Positions 23,901 to 31,706 of a DNA stretch of 64,000 bases are shown here, piece by piece. Position numbers and translations under genes: made by a program. Source of the stretch: Breviolum minutum Mf 1.05b.01 (lineage: Eukaryota; Sar; Dinophyceae; Suessiales; Symbiodiniaceae); contig DF241637.1 of assembly GCA_000507305.1 (NCBI GenBank), forward strand, positions 1 through 64,000, written 5' to 3'. Each line of letters starts with the position of its first letter. The stretch's first letter is position 1. Under the pieces are notes generated by a model that did no database searches, was not told the DNA's origin, and saw nothing but the letters and a program-made list of their open reading frames with translations.

Positions 23901-25526
23901 CTGCCAGTTGGTTCCGTGGTCCACCATGTTGAGAAAGGGGTACGACTTCCCCTGCCATTTGACGAAGAAGGTGTCGACGCCCAGGATCCGGTTGAACTCA
24001 AACGTTCTGGGGAAAGCTGCCTTCCTCCTTGTTATCTCTCTTCTCTGCCTCATGCAAACTTCGCAGTGGTACTTGTCCCTCACATAGGATAGCACCTCGT
24101 CCTTCGCATTGGCAGCCTTCAGCATCATCTTCATCCTGTCGAGTGGCAGATGTCCGAGGTTGACGTGTAGCCGGTGCACCATCTGCTTCAGCTCCTCCGA
24201 GATTCCTTGTTCCCTCTTCACTCGGTTGTGCCTGTCCTCGTCCTCTGCCTCATCTCGCTCCTCATCCTCCTCCTCTTCCTCAAGAGGTCGACTTCCTTCC
24301 ATGTAGACGTCCTCTTCCGATCTTCTCTCCTCCGTGTACATCTCCTCAGCGTCTTCCTCTTCGGGATGGCATCTCAGCCACTCCTTCCTCACTCCCCTGA
24401 GGATATGCTGCACCATCGCCGGCGGCCACACCTGTGCCTGACGTGTCAGTCCGCCTCCTTCTAGACGTAGGTGTTCATGTCCGCCGCAACACTTCTTGCC
24501 GTAGAACTCCACAAAGACGCCCACATGATTGAGCATGAATGAGGTTCCCTTCTTCACCAACTGCTTCAAGGGACCAAGACGAAGTCCAAACTGGCATTGG
24601 TCAAAGTCCACCATTGCAACTCCCTCTTGAAAGCTAAGCCATTCTGCCGCCTTGGTCCTCCATGAGCTCGCTGATTGCGGTTGTTCCAGCAGGAACCACT
24701 TCTTCTTCCTTATCTGGTGCTCGGCCACTCTGATGCAGAACTGAAACATAGCCATTCCGCGAACCTGGATCCGTCGTGCCTCCCCTGGGTCCATCTTCTC
24801 CCAGTTCACGTTCATCATCTGACTGAAAGCTCTGCATTCTGGCGACATCACCACCAGATCGGGCTCCTCTTCTTCTAAGGCTTCCCAGAACTCCTTCCTG
24901 TGCTTAGCATTGAAGAAGTCCCAGCCACAGTCCAGGTCGTAGGCGGGGATCTTGGTAGTAGTGCATCCAAACCGGCTGCACTCCTTCGTCACCCTAGGTG
25001 GCGAAAAGAGCTCCATGATCTTGAAAGGCTTGCTCTCGGTCCTCGTGGACTCACCAACTGCTCCTGTGGTTGCCAGATTCTTGACCACCTTCTGGACATT
25101 CTTTGGCACAGGTGCTTCATAGTCGTCGTTGAGATCCTCGTTCTCCAGGTAGCTCCTGAGCTCAGGAACTTCGAACGCTATAGTGAACTCCCCGTCTGGA
25201 GCTCCGAAGATCTCACATTCCTCCAAGTTCCCGGCTGCCTTACCAATCTGGTAGAAGTTGTCGAGCTTGGCTTGTAGAAAAGTGGTTGACTGCTCCGGGT
25301 ATTCAGGTCCTCCTCTTCTCCACTCGTTGTCCCCTTCCTCGCCTCCTAGGGGCTCATACACATTCTCGCCTTCTCCTTCTAGGTTGTCATACTCAGTCTC
25401 GCCTTCTACCCTCTTCTCCTCTTCTCCTGAATTCAGCGACACATCCTCGTCCTCAGCCCCTTGGGGAGACTCCTCACGCTCTGGCTCGCTCATCGATGCT
25501 GTGCCTCCTCGTCCACTTTGTCCCAT
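20967..25526 (-). CDS. pol: Pol polyprotein: methyltransferase-like, integrase, RT, RNase H
   Basis: The frame has 1519 codons from the first Met and is open upstream to 25673, so entry is probably by frameshift. An acidic N-terminus is followed at about residues 167-290 by a methyltransferase-like module with SPECRAFS (Cys231) and LLEQP (Glu281). Integrase follows: zinc residues His454, His459, Cys488, Cys491, and catalytic Asp518, Asp588, Glu623. At 774-806 there is a WVGPG... segment resembling a GPY/F-type tail. Reverse transcriptase has Asp1028 in FADVKAAF and EVDD at 1116-1119 (usually YVDD). RNase H carries Asp1274, Glu1337, Asp1396 and Asp1446. No internal stop is present and all catalytic residues are in place, so this part looks functional. 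It copies the RNA to cDNA and integrates it. Confidence 0.95.
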   Translation of the reverse strand: MGQSGRGGTASMSEPEREESPQGAEDEDVSLNSGEEEKRVEGETEYDNLEGEGENVYEPLGGEEGDNEWRRGGPEYPEQSTTFLQAKLDNFYQIGKAAGNLEECEIFGAPDGEFTIAFEVPELRSYLENEDLNDDYEAPVPKNVQKVVKNLATTGAVGESTRTESKPFKIMELFSPPRVTKECSRFGCTTTKIPAYDLDCGWDFFNAKHRKEFWEALEEEEPDLVVMSPECRAFSQMMNVNWEKMDPGEARRIQVRGMAMFQFCIRVAEHQIRKKKWFLLEQPQSASSWRTKAAEWLSFQEGVAMVDFDQCQFGLRLGPLKQLVKKGTSFMLNHVGVFVEFYGKKCCGGHEHLRLEGGGLTRQAQVWPPAMVQHILRGVRKEWLRCHPEEEDAEEMYTEERRSEEDVYMEGSRPLEEEEEDEERDEAEDEDRHNRVKREQGISEELKQMVHRLHVNLGHLPLDRMKMMLKAANAKDEVLSYVRDKYHCEVCMRQRREITRRKAAFPRTFEFNRILGVDTFFVKWQGKSYPFLNMVDHGTNWQVVAMVRPIEGEHAEPSGGNPTAEETWLHFLRYWVRPHGTPDVVISDGGMEFRGRFERGLEQYGVLQNVTDQESPWQNGRVERHGLWVKDRMEMEVSAAGTIVQCINDLEALVIELVSCKNGWFSRGGYSPAQLVYGKNPRLPAELLSDAGQCTPGWDEVLCDATEGDTATAEFRRSHRIREKARKLAMENTCREKVREASKPPLHRHRSWAAGQWVMIWRTSKTATVRSRWVGPGLVILQTGHTVYVAVRSRLWKCNVDQLRPANEMEELGMQVVESRQYQELLHQMQQQRHGAVDVEREGPPPRGCLETPCEENRTEERGSYKQACRRRMMSGFKEGLEEEEGEVFWAAITSTSGNWAVTEAPRNGEITWSQMSPEEVKRFQESDLAEWKSLENEFKAVKVWSGKDAADLRRIYKDRIMTARVVRRKKPMPGLHQFKPKSRFCVHGHRDPDGGSFKTFAPTPSAEAFHMVCQTIANGSMLLLFADVKAAFAQSNPLKRPQGRLFVTPCDGTPLDPEDLIELIAPVYGLDDAPIRWYETVRNYLQRLGYCKSLLDPCVFVLHEEGKLKSMILIEVDDFCIASADKETEDWIKEKLQSKFQFGKWEVGEADFIGRHVKMCDGEIRFDQEKYIVEKIHPLQIPRGRRGKKEEPLEEEEFKEYRSVLYKVSWVAHQTRPEVSGAVAILASRLHKATIQDSITLNKAIGHLRSTSKQELRIRPFDPEKMTFIGVSDAGGVDGEVRGNGEDGVIEDPVQGAWLILASDAMPSHDKKVRVSVLSWRSSKLKRRVTSTMSGETLSLSQCLGELEWMQIFYRDLMFHDVEVRSWSRSLQPFIAMVPDKWTLRGRQEQGSVTDAKSLYDAVYKNCPTSRQDRRNALELAVVIDVVEKTGSQIRWTPHQRMPVDMLTKADVTTSNGALLHLIRGGCLKIDKEDEEMMRRQRSKAARSRSRRATNELLEEEAEENEFVEILNQILWST

Positions 25527-25653
25527 TCCTGTTCCGGAGCTTCTCTCGGAGTCTTCATGAGATGCAGTACCGCCTGAGTCAACTCCGCTTGGCTCGACTG
25601 CACTGCCTGCATCATGGCTCCCTGACCCATCATAGCTTGCTGAGACATCTCCA

Positions 25654-26283
25654 TCAGAGCCTAAGGAGAGATGTCATCCCGGTCAGTAGTTGTTGATTGG
25701 ACTCGATCAGCGTCTCCTGCAGGGCCTTCACGTCGGTAGAGGACGAAGCTTCTTCCTTCTCCTTCTTGTGATATCCTGCTTTGGGAACTCCCTCCTCCGG
25801 CTCCTTCGGGACCTCCTTTGTCACGTACACCACGGCCACTTGCTTGTCCTTCTTCTTCTTCTCCTGTCGGTACCGGTGGGGGGTGTACGATATCTTGGTC
25901 TGGCATTGAAGACATCGTTGCCATCGGCCGTATTGATTGGCCCCCTCCACGATGCATGCCGCTGGATGAAGGCAATTCTCCACCTTCTCCTTGCTCTTCT
26001 GCCGGCCTCCGGCTGGCTTGGTCACGTCCTTGGAGTCCTTCTCCGCCTCTGCTGCAGCGGGACATGAAGTGGGACTTCGCGGCGCCGCCATACAAAGTGC
26101 AGAAGGACGACTTGCGATCACGAGAGGGGCACTGACACGGGTTTGAACTCGGAAAGCACTGAGGGGAAGAACATAACTCCCCGTGCTCATGGTTCTTTGT
26201 GAAAACCGTGATGCCATGCCATTCCTGATTGCAACTTCCTTCCTCTTCCTTCCTCCACTCATCTGCAAGACACTCGACTTCAC
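25654..26283 (-). CDS. Cys/His-module segment between protease and pol
   Basis: This segment is in the next +1 frame after the protease. From about 26050 it reads as protein: a Lys/Glu-rich stretch, then a possible zinc-binding module C-x2-P-x3-C followed by a Gly/Asn turn and W-x2-C-x2-C (25903-25974), then a Lys-rich linker and a Gln/Leu-rich helix. It ends at TGA 25654-25656. Two codons before the stop the in-frame heptamer CTT-AGG-C would, by a Ty1-type +1 shift, lead into the pol frame. I infer this is the C-terminal part of the protease polyprotein rather than a separate gene. The first third of this frame (26283-26050) is less convincing, because the protease frame there is also protein-like. 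Confidence 0.6.
   Translation of the reverse strand: MKSSVLQMSGGRKRKEVAIRNGMASRFSQRTMSTGSYVLPLSAFRVQTRVSAPLVIASRPSALCMAAPRSPTSCPAAAEAEKDSKDVTKPAGGRQKSKEKVENCLHPAACIVEGANQYGRWQRCLQCQTKISYTPHRYRQEKKKKDKQVAVVYVTKEVPKEPEEGVPKAGYHKKEKEEASSSTDVKALQETLIESNQQLLTGMTSLLRL
25659..25665 (-). promoter_or_regulatory. Candidate +1 programmed frameshift heptamer CTT-AGG-C
   Basis: The heptamer is identical to the Ty1 TYA-TYB shift site and is in frame with the upstream open frame, two codons before its TGA. A +1 slip moves reading exactly into the pol frame, which opens only at 25673. The overlap in which a shift could occur is about 17-20 bases, and the heptamer lies inside it. That the site is used is inference. 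Confidence 0.5.
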
Positions 26284-27244
26284 CCGACACTCTCTGACGC
26301 ACAGTGACTCTCTGATCTCCTAGAAGCTCAAGCCAACTGGGGTTCTTACCTTCTTGACTTGGATTATACAGTCCCTTCCTACTTTCTGAATGCACTTTGA
26401 AAACCATAGAAGTACCTGGAACATTCCACCACCCATCACTTCCTAGCTGTGCAGCGGCGGCAGGACACATGTATGCTTCCTTGTTTCGGCAGTCGTTCAA
26501 GTTGAAGGCACCTTCGGAAATACCATACTTGTCTTGGACTTCCTGAGGTACCGGAAAAGGCTGGCCATCCCAGCGTGAAATGTCTACCACCCTATGCCCA
26601 GAGCGCAATCTCAACATCTTGTCCTCCGTGCCGATGTTCTCGAACTGGATCTGGTTGGTCTGGGTGTTGATGACGGATCCGGCGCTTTCCAGAAGTCCAA
26701 TCGAGAGGAGATGCGGAATGTCTTCTGCCACCACTGTTACCTTCACCACTCCTGGCGCTCCTCCCAGTATGCACGGGATCAGCGCTTGAAAGAGTGTGGT
26801 CGCCTTGCCACCAACTCCCGAGGCTGATGCTGGTTTCTCCTCGATCTGAATCGGCTTCAAACCACCTGTCGCCAACTGCTGCTTGAGACGAGCGTAGGAC
26901 GGTGCTCCAATCAGATCTTGTCCAGCTCCGGGATCTATGATGGCGTGCCCTGCGGGAATAGTGAGGAAAGAGCTTCCAAGTCCCAGGCCCTTGCTCTCTC
27001 CCAAGTCTCCTCCTTGATGTCGACGCAAGATCTCCATGACATAGCCCGGAATCGCCATCCCGTTAAACTCCGAGACCGCCACGCCGACAAAGGTGTTGTG
27101 CTTGCGCTCCTCTTCCTCGGCTCCAAGAAAGACAAAGGCTACCTTCTTCGCCCTTGTTCTTGGCGGCTCCCTCCTGGGCCAATCTGTCGGCTTTGGACCG
27201 GTAAGGCTTAACACAGTCCTCTGCCCAGTGGCCTTTATCTCCAC
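25661..27244 (-). CDS. Aspartic protease region of the copia element
   Basis: This frame is +1 relative to gag and probably has no start codon of its own; it would be reached by a frameshift in the Gag overlap. A retropepsin-like core is visible: the active-site motif AIIDPGAGQDLIG around residue 104 (codon at 26933-26935), and a later hydrophobic motif IPHLLSIGLLE around residues 176-186. The usual active site is D-T/S-G-A; here it is D-P-G-A. The following segment is rich in Cys and looks coding down to about 26050. Beyond that the plausible protein moves to the next +1 frame, although this frame stays open to 25661. Function: maturation of the Gag-Pol polyprotein (family knowledge). Confidence 0.75.
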   Translation of the reverse strand: MEIKATGQRTVLSLTGPKPTDWPRREPPRTRAKKVAFVFLGAEEEERKHNTFVGVAVSEFNGMAIPGYVMEILRRHQGGDLGESKGLGLGSSFLTIPAGHAIIDPGAGQDLIGAPSYARLKQQLATGGLKPIQIEEKPASASGVGGKATTLFQALIPCILGGAPGVVKVTVVAEDIPHLLSIGLLESAGSVINTQTNQIQFENIGTEDKMLRLRSGHRVVDISRWDGQPFPVPQEVQDKYGISEGAFNLNDCRNKEAYMCPAAAAQLGSDGWWNVPGTSMVFKVHSESRKGLYNPSQEGKNPSWLELLGDQRVTVRQRVSGEVECLADEWRKEEEGSCNQEWHGITVFTKNHEHGELCSSPQCFPSSNPCQCPSRDRKSSFCTLYGGAAKSHFMSRCSRGGEGLQGRDQASRRPAEEQGEGGELPSSSGMHRGGGQSIRPMATMSSMPDQDIVHPPPVPTGEEEEGQASGRGVRDKGGPEGAGGGSSQSRISQEGEGRSFVLYRREGPAGDADRVQSTTTDRDDISP

Positions 27245-28499
27245 AGTTGCTGCACCTGGAGATTCTCTTCATCTGATCCACTGAGATGTTGGGGCCACCT
27301 CTGTCTCTTCCTTCACCTTTCTTGTAGCCGCCACTGAAGTGTCTTCTGTCTTTTCGTCGAGCTAGCTTCAGCTTTTTATTCTCTTTCCACGTTCTCTTCT
27401 CCTTCTCCATCGCCATGAACACCTCAGTCACCTGGTGCTCGTCGAGGTCCATCTTCTCCACCTCGTTCAAAATCTCGCGCCAGTCCTGAGACCCGATGGA
27501 TGAGGCCTCCGACTCTTCTGCCAGGAAATCTTCACGGGGGACATCCTCAGAACCTGCTGCTGCGCTGCTGGAGAAGTGGGTTCCCTTGGTCTTGTTGGTG
27601 ATTCCTTCTTCTTCAGTATCCAAGACCTTGAGGGCCTTGACCACCGTGTCGAAGTCCCCGGCCCCCGACGTGAGGGTCCGAAGATTCATCACACCTTGCT
27701 TTCCAAGCGCCGCATTCTCTTCCATGAGGATCGCCTTGAGGTCAGATGGGATTGACACGTAGCGCTCGGCCATGGCGAACTCTTGTTCACGACGAAGAGC
27801 GAACTGAGAAAGGCTCTCATCGCCCTTCCTGTTTCCTTCAAACAGGGCTTTCCTCACCGCCCTGCGTTTCTCCGTGGTCTGCTTTTCTCCTGCTAGGACA
27901 TCAAGTACTCCGAGCATTCGGTTGAGGTATTGGTCATCCGTCAACTCGCCATCCGTCAGGTGCTCGAAGCGGGCTTGCAAGTCCCATTCCATCGACCGCA
28001 TCACTCGGTCGGCTCGGCGGTGCATCTTGATGTCCGTGGAATTGTGCCAGCGAGTCACCGACTTCCTCCACAGCCTGTAGTGAGCCCAGCCGGCCCATGC
28101 GGGCGGGTCGCTGTAGTCTTTGCCCCGGTCATTGCCCCACCAGTCGCTACTTCCCCAGCGACTGCCCCAGTCATCTTGCCAACCTCTGCGACTTTCCTCC
28201 CACCAACGGTCTTCACCCCAGGGATCTCCCTGTCCATCAGACCATGGATCTCGAAGTCTTCGAGGTTCAGCTTCACCTTCTTGACCAGGCCTCTCACCAG
28301 TAGCCGCCTCAACATTCTCCTCAGGTCTTCCTCTAGCAGGAGTTGTCTCAGTGGCAACTTCCCAGGACCTATTGTCATCATCTGTCTCTTCCCTTGTTGA
28401 AGGTCCTGGAGTGCTGTCACCCTTTCCTCTACCTCCTCCTCTGCCCTTGCTGGTGCCTCCTCTGCCCCGCTGATCACCAGCAGGTCCTCTCGCAGCCAT
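27063..28499 (-). CDS. gag: Gag polyprotein of the copia element
   Basis: This is a 478-residue reading frame counted from the Met at 28499. That Met is the first ATG after the primer site and is followed by an Arg/Gly-rich stretch; an upstream in-frame Met at 28652 lies inside the LTR and is a less likely start. The N-terminal third is rich in Arg, Gly, Trp and Asp and the middle is charged and helical, as in capsid proteins. Residues 416-429 form a CCHC zinc knuckle (C-x2-C-x4-H-x4-C, 27213-27254), the usual RNA-binding nucleocapsid motif. About 25-40 residues after the knuckle the sense moves into the +1 frame, where the protease begins; the Gag frame itself ends at 27063. The Gag and protease frames overlap by about 180 bases. 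Confidence 0.9.
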   Translation of the reverse strand: MAARGPAGDQRGRGGTSKGRGGGRGKGDSTPGPSTREETDDDNRSWEVATETTPARGRPEENVEAATGERPGQEGEAEPRRLRDPWSDGQGDPWGEDRWWEESRRGWQDDWGSRWGSSDWWGNDRGKDYSDPPAWAGWAHYRLWRKSVTRWHNSTDIKMHRRADRVMRSMEWDLQARFEHLTDGELTDDQYLNRMLGVLDVLAGEKQTTEKRRAVRKALFEGNRKGDESLSQFALRREQEFAMAERYVSIPSDLKAILMEENAALGKQGVMNLRTLTSGAGDFDTVVKALKVLDTEEEGITNKTKGTHFSSSAAAGSEDVPREDFLAEESEASSIGSQDWREILNEVEKMDLDEHQVTEVFMAMEKEKRTWKENKKLKLARRKDRRHFSGGYKKGEGRDRGGPNISVDQMKRISRCSNCGDKGHWAEDCVKPYRSKADRLAQEGAAKNKGEEGSLCLSWSRGRGAQAQHLCRRGGLGV

Positions 28500-28539
28500 G
28501 GCGCTCTCCTTCACCACACCTCGCGGTCGTCGAAACCAA

Positions 28540-28552
28540 GGCTCCGCTACCA
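28540..28552 (-). promoter_or_regulatory. Primer binding site, tRNA-iMet type
   Basis: Two bases inside the 5' LTR the minus strand reads TGGTAGCGGAGCC, which is complementary to a tRNA 3' end of the form GGCTCCGCTACCA. Copia elements commonly prime from initiator methionine tRNA, whose 3' end ends in TACCA. The exact tRNA is inferred. Confidence 0.8.
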
Positions 28553-28554
28553 AC

Positions 28555-28684
28555 TGAATGAGTTCAGAAGGCAGAGCAACCCTAAAGCTGCGTGAACACC
28601 TTTTGTGCCTAAAGCGGGGCTGCGATTGGTAAATCCATGCAACCTCAAACACAAACCTTGGTCAAGTGGTGAGAAACTTCATCA
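28555..28684 (-). repeat. 5' LTR of the copia element
   Basis: This 130-bp repeat is identical to 20825-20954. On the minus strand it is upstream of gag, so it should hold the promoter and the start of the transcript. An open frame in the gag phase runs from a Met at 28652 through the LTR and the primer site without a stop. Confidence 0.95.
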
Positions 28685-29354
28685 TTTAACTATCTTTAAC
28701 TATTCTTTTGTCACTGCTCAGGGATGGATATCAACCCCTGACTATGAAATTCTCGACAACAAAATACCACCCAGAAGAAAAGGAGCTGCAGCTTTTGTGG
28801 TTCTGAAAACAGCCATCTTTCAATGGGGAAAAGGGGAAACGGTAAAAGCCCAAAACAATCTGCGAGAAATCACACAAGACATGCCATGACATCAAGGAAA
28901 CAATCCAAAGAACGATGACCATTCACAAGCTGTGGGCTGTGGCACTTTCCAAAGTAAGAGATTTGCACTCTCAAAGATCTGTACAAGATTCAAAATTTAG
29001 TTGTATTACTCACTCAGCCAAAGGACCGTGAAATAAACGTTTCAACTTTTAGTATCGGAATAGATATTTGGTCGACCATTCGCTGAGTGAGATTTTCTTT
29101 GTTACTTCCCGTAAAACTCATATGGAACCATAAGAACACCAGAAACATCTGTTGCCTGGCTATTGCAACAACAAATGCAAGAAGATTCATCTGAAAGATC
29201 TGAAAGTAAACATGTTTTTGGTTTGGGTTCCATGTGGAGTTTTGTAAGATGTATCCTTCATACTGTCCGTTAAAGTCAAGAGATTCTCCCCTGCGGTCTA
29301 AGCCTGTGACCTTTGGGAAGTTGGGCTTGGGCCGAATGAAATGTCAAGCTCTTT

Positions 29355-29453
29355 CTAGTTGGTGGTTGAACCAACCCATCTGAAAAATAAGTCAATTTAG
29401 GATCATTTCCCCAGGTAAGGGTGAAAATGCAAATATTTGAAACCACCACCTAG
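29355..29453. mobile_element. MITE family A
   Basis: The copy is nearly full length with an intact right arm TTGAAACCACCACCTAG. Confidence 0.8.
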
Positions 29454-29478
29454 CTTTGCAATTGAAGATGTTTCGCGG

Positions 29479-29696
29479 CTAGGCATCACGTTTGTGGAAG
29501 TATACAACTATATACAGTAGATCTTGCATACTAAACTCATCTTCCAGGGGAATATAACTTGCATTAACTTTCACTTTCTTCATTGGAGGGAGGGTAACAA
29601 CCACGTACGGGCTTAGATCTCGTGAACCAAACACATTCCGTTTCTTCGACAACGGTTGAGCTACTATATTGAAGTAACAAACCGAATGATCTAGAC
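29479..29696 (-). CDS. Candidate exon, unassigned
   Basis: The acceptor catttccag|G opens LDHSVCYFNIVAQPLSKKRN followed by DLSPYVVVTLPPMKKVKVNA. The coding end is uncertain: the frame reaches TAG at 29479, and a GTATGC donor lies earlier, after PLEDEF. No family is recognised. Confidence 0.42.
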
Positions 29697-29874
29697 CTGG
29701 AAATGTCCCAACAAAAACAAACCATCGTGAATGATCAGCCACAAGGGTGTGATGTCAGATGACGCAACTTCACGACACTTCTTAACTGATCCTTCAGAAT
29801 TTACGGTATCTCGTCCCCACCGTCTCAACATATAGATAACTCCACTTCCAAGCAACATACATATCTCACCCAAA

Positions 29875-29935
29875 CCCACACAGGATTTGCCCCGGCTCAC
29901 TTTTGATCGCGGCTAGATGGATGGATTCGATCGCC
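29875..29935 (-). CDS. Candidate exon upstream of 29696, unassigned
   Basis: GGGAG|G opens AIESIHLAAIKSEPGQILC and ends at a GTGGGT donor at 29879. Joining across the 183-bp intron to 29696 keeps the frame. The open frame extends further right, to the (AAC)n tract. Confidence 0.4.
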
Positions 29936-30069
29936 TCCCAAAAACACAACAACTCATAAGGCAACGACTTGATGTCAAGTTTGAAGTTGCATACAATTTG
30001 TTTGTTACTCACTTTGATTTTGTCAACAACAAACATCTCTGAAGAAACCACTTTGATACGAAAAACAAN

Positions 30070-30195
<126 letters not shown>

Positions 30196-30423
30196 TTTTT
30201 AAGAACGCGAAATTCCCACCCCCCCCCGATTTTTTTTTCAAAATTTCCATCTGCCAAGAATACAGTCCAGAGTCCAAACACACCATTTTCCCGTAAAAAA
30301 AATCCCATCCAAGTCGTTGGAACTTCGTTGATGAGAACTGTGCAACTCTTGTGGTGTTTAAAGCGAGGAAAGGCCAAAGGTCAGTACAACAACTGAGCCA
30401 CGAAAAAATCCTTATCACATTCC

Positions 30424-30503
30424 AGTATACTGGTTGTTCAATAGGGATCCTGATAATGGTTTATTATATATAATCACCACAAAAATGGGTAGTATACCAG
30501 TAT
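30424..30503. mobile_element. MITE family I
   Basis: AGTATACTGGTTGTTCAATA to the GGGTAGTATACC box; it abuts a family E copy. A diverged copy lies at about 42068-42150. Confidence 0.6.
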
Positions 30504-30594
30504 ACCCTCCAGGGAACTAACATATCATTCTTTGGGAAAAGGAAAATCATCTTCAAAAGTACCTTGGAAATGGATCTCTTAGTTCCCAGGGGTA
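30503..30594. mobile_element. MITE family E
   Basis: TACCCTCCAGGGAACTAACA ... TCTTAGTTCCCAGGGGTA, with the core in the opposite orientation to 35207-35305. Confidence 0.75.
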
Positions 30595-31261
30595 ATCCAC
30601 TATATACTCTAAAAAATCAGGTGTTTTTCATAGCTCAACTGTTGATTGTTCAAAAATCCGGCAAACACCAGTTGAGGTTGGTAGTTTATCAAAATTTAAT
30701 GCCACTATTCTCAGGGGTAGGTAGATACATCCCAGGTGATTGGCCGGATTTCTGAAGTGTATGAGCACTAGAAACTAGTCCGGGCAAATCACTCGACTCA
30801 AAACCAATGTTAATTTTCATTTGTTTGAATCTCCCTAAGGCAGGAAAGGGAGCAACAAAAACAAAAACAAAAAAATCAACTCACCCTACTCTTCGGTCAT
30901 GGCTCTGCCTCAAGTAGAATCAATGAAACAAATCCCAGGATCATGGGAAATTAAGGGTGCCCCAATGCCACCATCCCCAGAAAATAAGGCCCATTTAGGG
31001 ATTATTAACCGCCACAATCCCTTATTAAGGCCTTCTTACAGCCGTATTTTCTGGGAGAGGGGAGGTTCCGAACATACGAGTAACATTTTATTGAACAATC
31101 CCCGTGGCTGGGTCAACTTAACCCAAAACAAACATTTGTTGACCCAGTTGACCCTGGGCCCTGGTTATTATACGCGCAGAGTAGAGCCTCGGCAAACCTC
31201 CATTTTGGGATGGTTTTTCAATGAAGAAACCTTGGTTGTTTAGGTAATATAGAGATTTTAC

Positions 31262-31706
31262 CAGGAATACACACACACACCTCCCTTTGAGAATCCAAGT
31301 TGGCCGTTTTTCACCCTTGTTCAGCATCCGCTTTGTCGATGTGCTCAAAACATCAGCTGCCGAATCTGACGAAGGTTCCGGGCTTCTGCTAGAAGAACTG
31401 GGCGCGTTTCTCAAAGGCACAGAACGATCTTCAAGCGCTCTAACATGGACATGCTTGCACTGAAAGAACTGCTTGCGCTGGTCATCTGTTGCCCTACGTC
31501 GATGCCGGCACAGAATGCTTCAGCAAATGGTCCAGCTTCTGTCTCTTTGCATGTGGACTATCAAAGTACGGTCCATCCACCACTGGAGGAGAAAGACTTT
31601 CAGATTCTTCAGCAGATGCTTCGTCGTCCGCCACAGGTCCAACGCTGCCACCAACCGCTTTCTCACAGGTTTGGACATGTGTCAAGCATGTACCGAAGCA
31701 GTCCAC
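31262..31706 (-). pseudogene. Coding-like block with one frame change, unassigned
   Basis: The 5' part reads EASAEESESLSPPVVDGPYF and AKRQKLDHLLKHS. About 200 bases on, sense continues one base later in phase as ATDDQRKQFFQCKHVHVRAL and SSSSRSPEPSSDSAADVL. The change occurs around 31505, without a visible intron. It is either a relic with an indel or two exons. GC is higher than in the flanks. Confidence 0.4.

Larger units (their letters stand above)
20825..28684 (-). mobile_element. Complete Ty1/copia LTR retrotransposon
   Basis: The element is bounded by two 130-bp direct repeats that begin TG and end CA when read on the minus strand, and it is flanked by TTTA on both sides (20821-20824 and 28685-28688), a probable 4-bp target duplication. 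On the minus strand the order is LTR, primer binding site, gag with a CCHC knuckle, aspartic protease, Cys/His module, methyltransferase-like module, integrase, reverse transcriptase, RNase H, LTR. Integrase before reverse transcriptase is the Ty1/copia order. The LTRs are identical over all 130 positions compared by eye, so the insertion looks recent. LTRs of 130 bp are short for copia. I saw no clear polypurine tract next to the 3' LTR. Confidence 0.97.

Noticed and set aside
25454..25660. Frame with Met/Gln-rich helix (MSQQAMMGQGAMMQAVQSSQ) as a separate gene
   Set aside because: It has no start context and lies between the retrotransposon modules. It is kept only as the alternative path in the frameshift finding.
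20875..28889. Many plus-strand open frames of 60-195 codons
   Set aside because: They are shadows of the GC-rich gag-pol genes on the minus strand.
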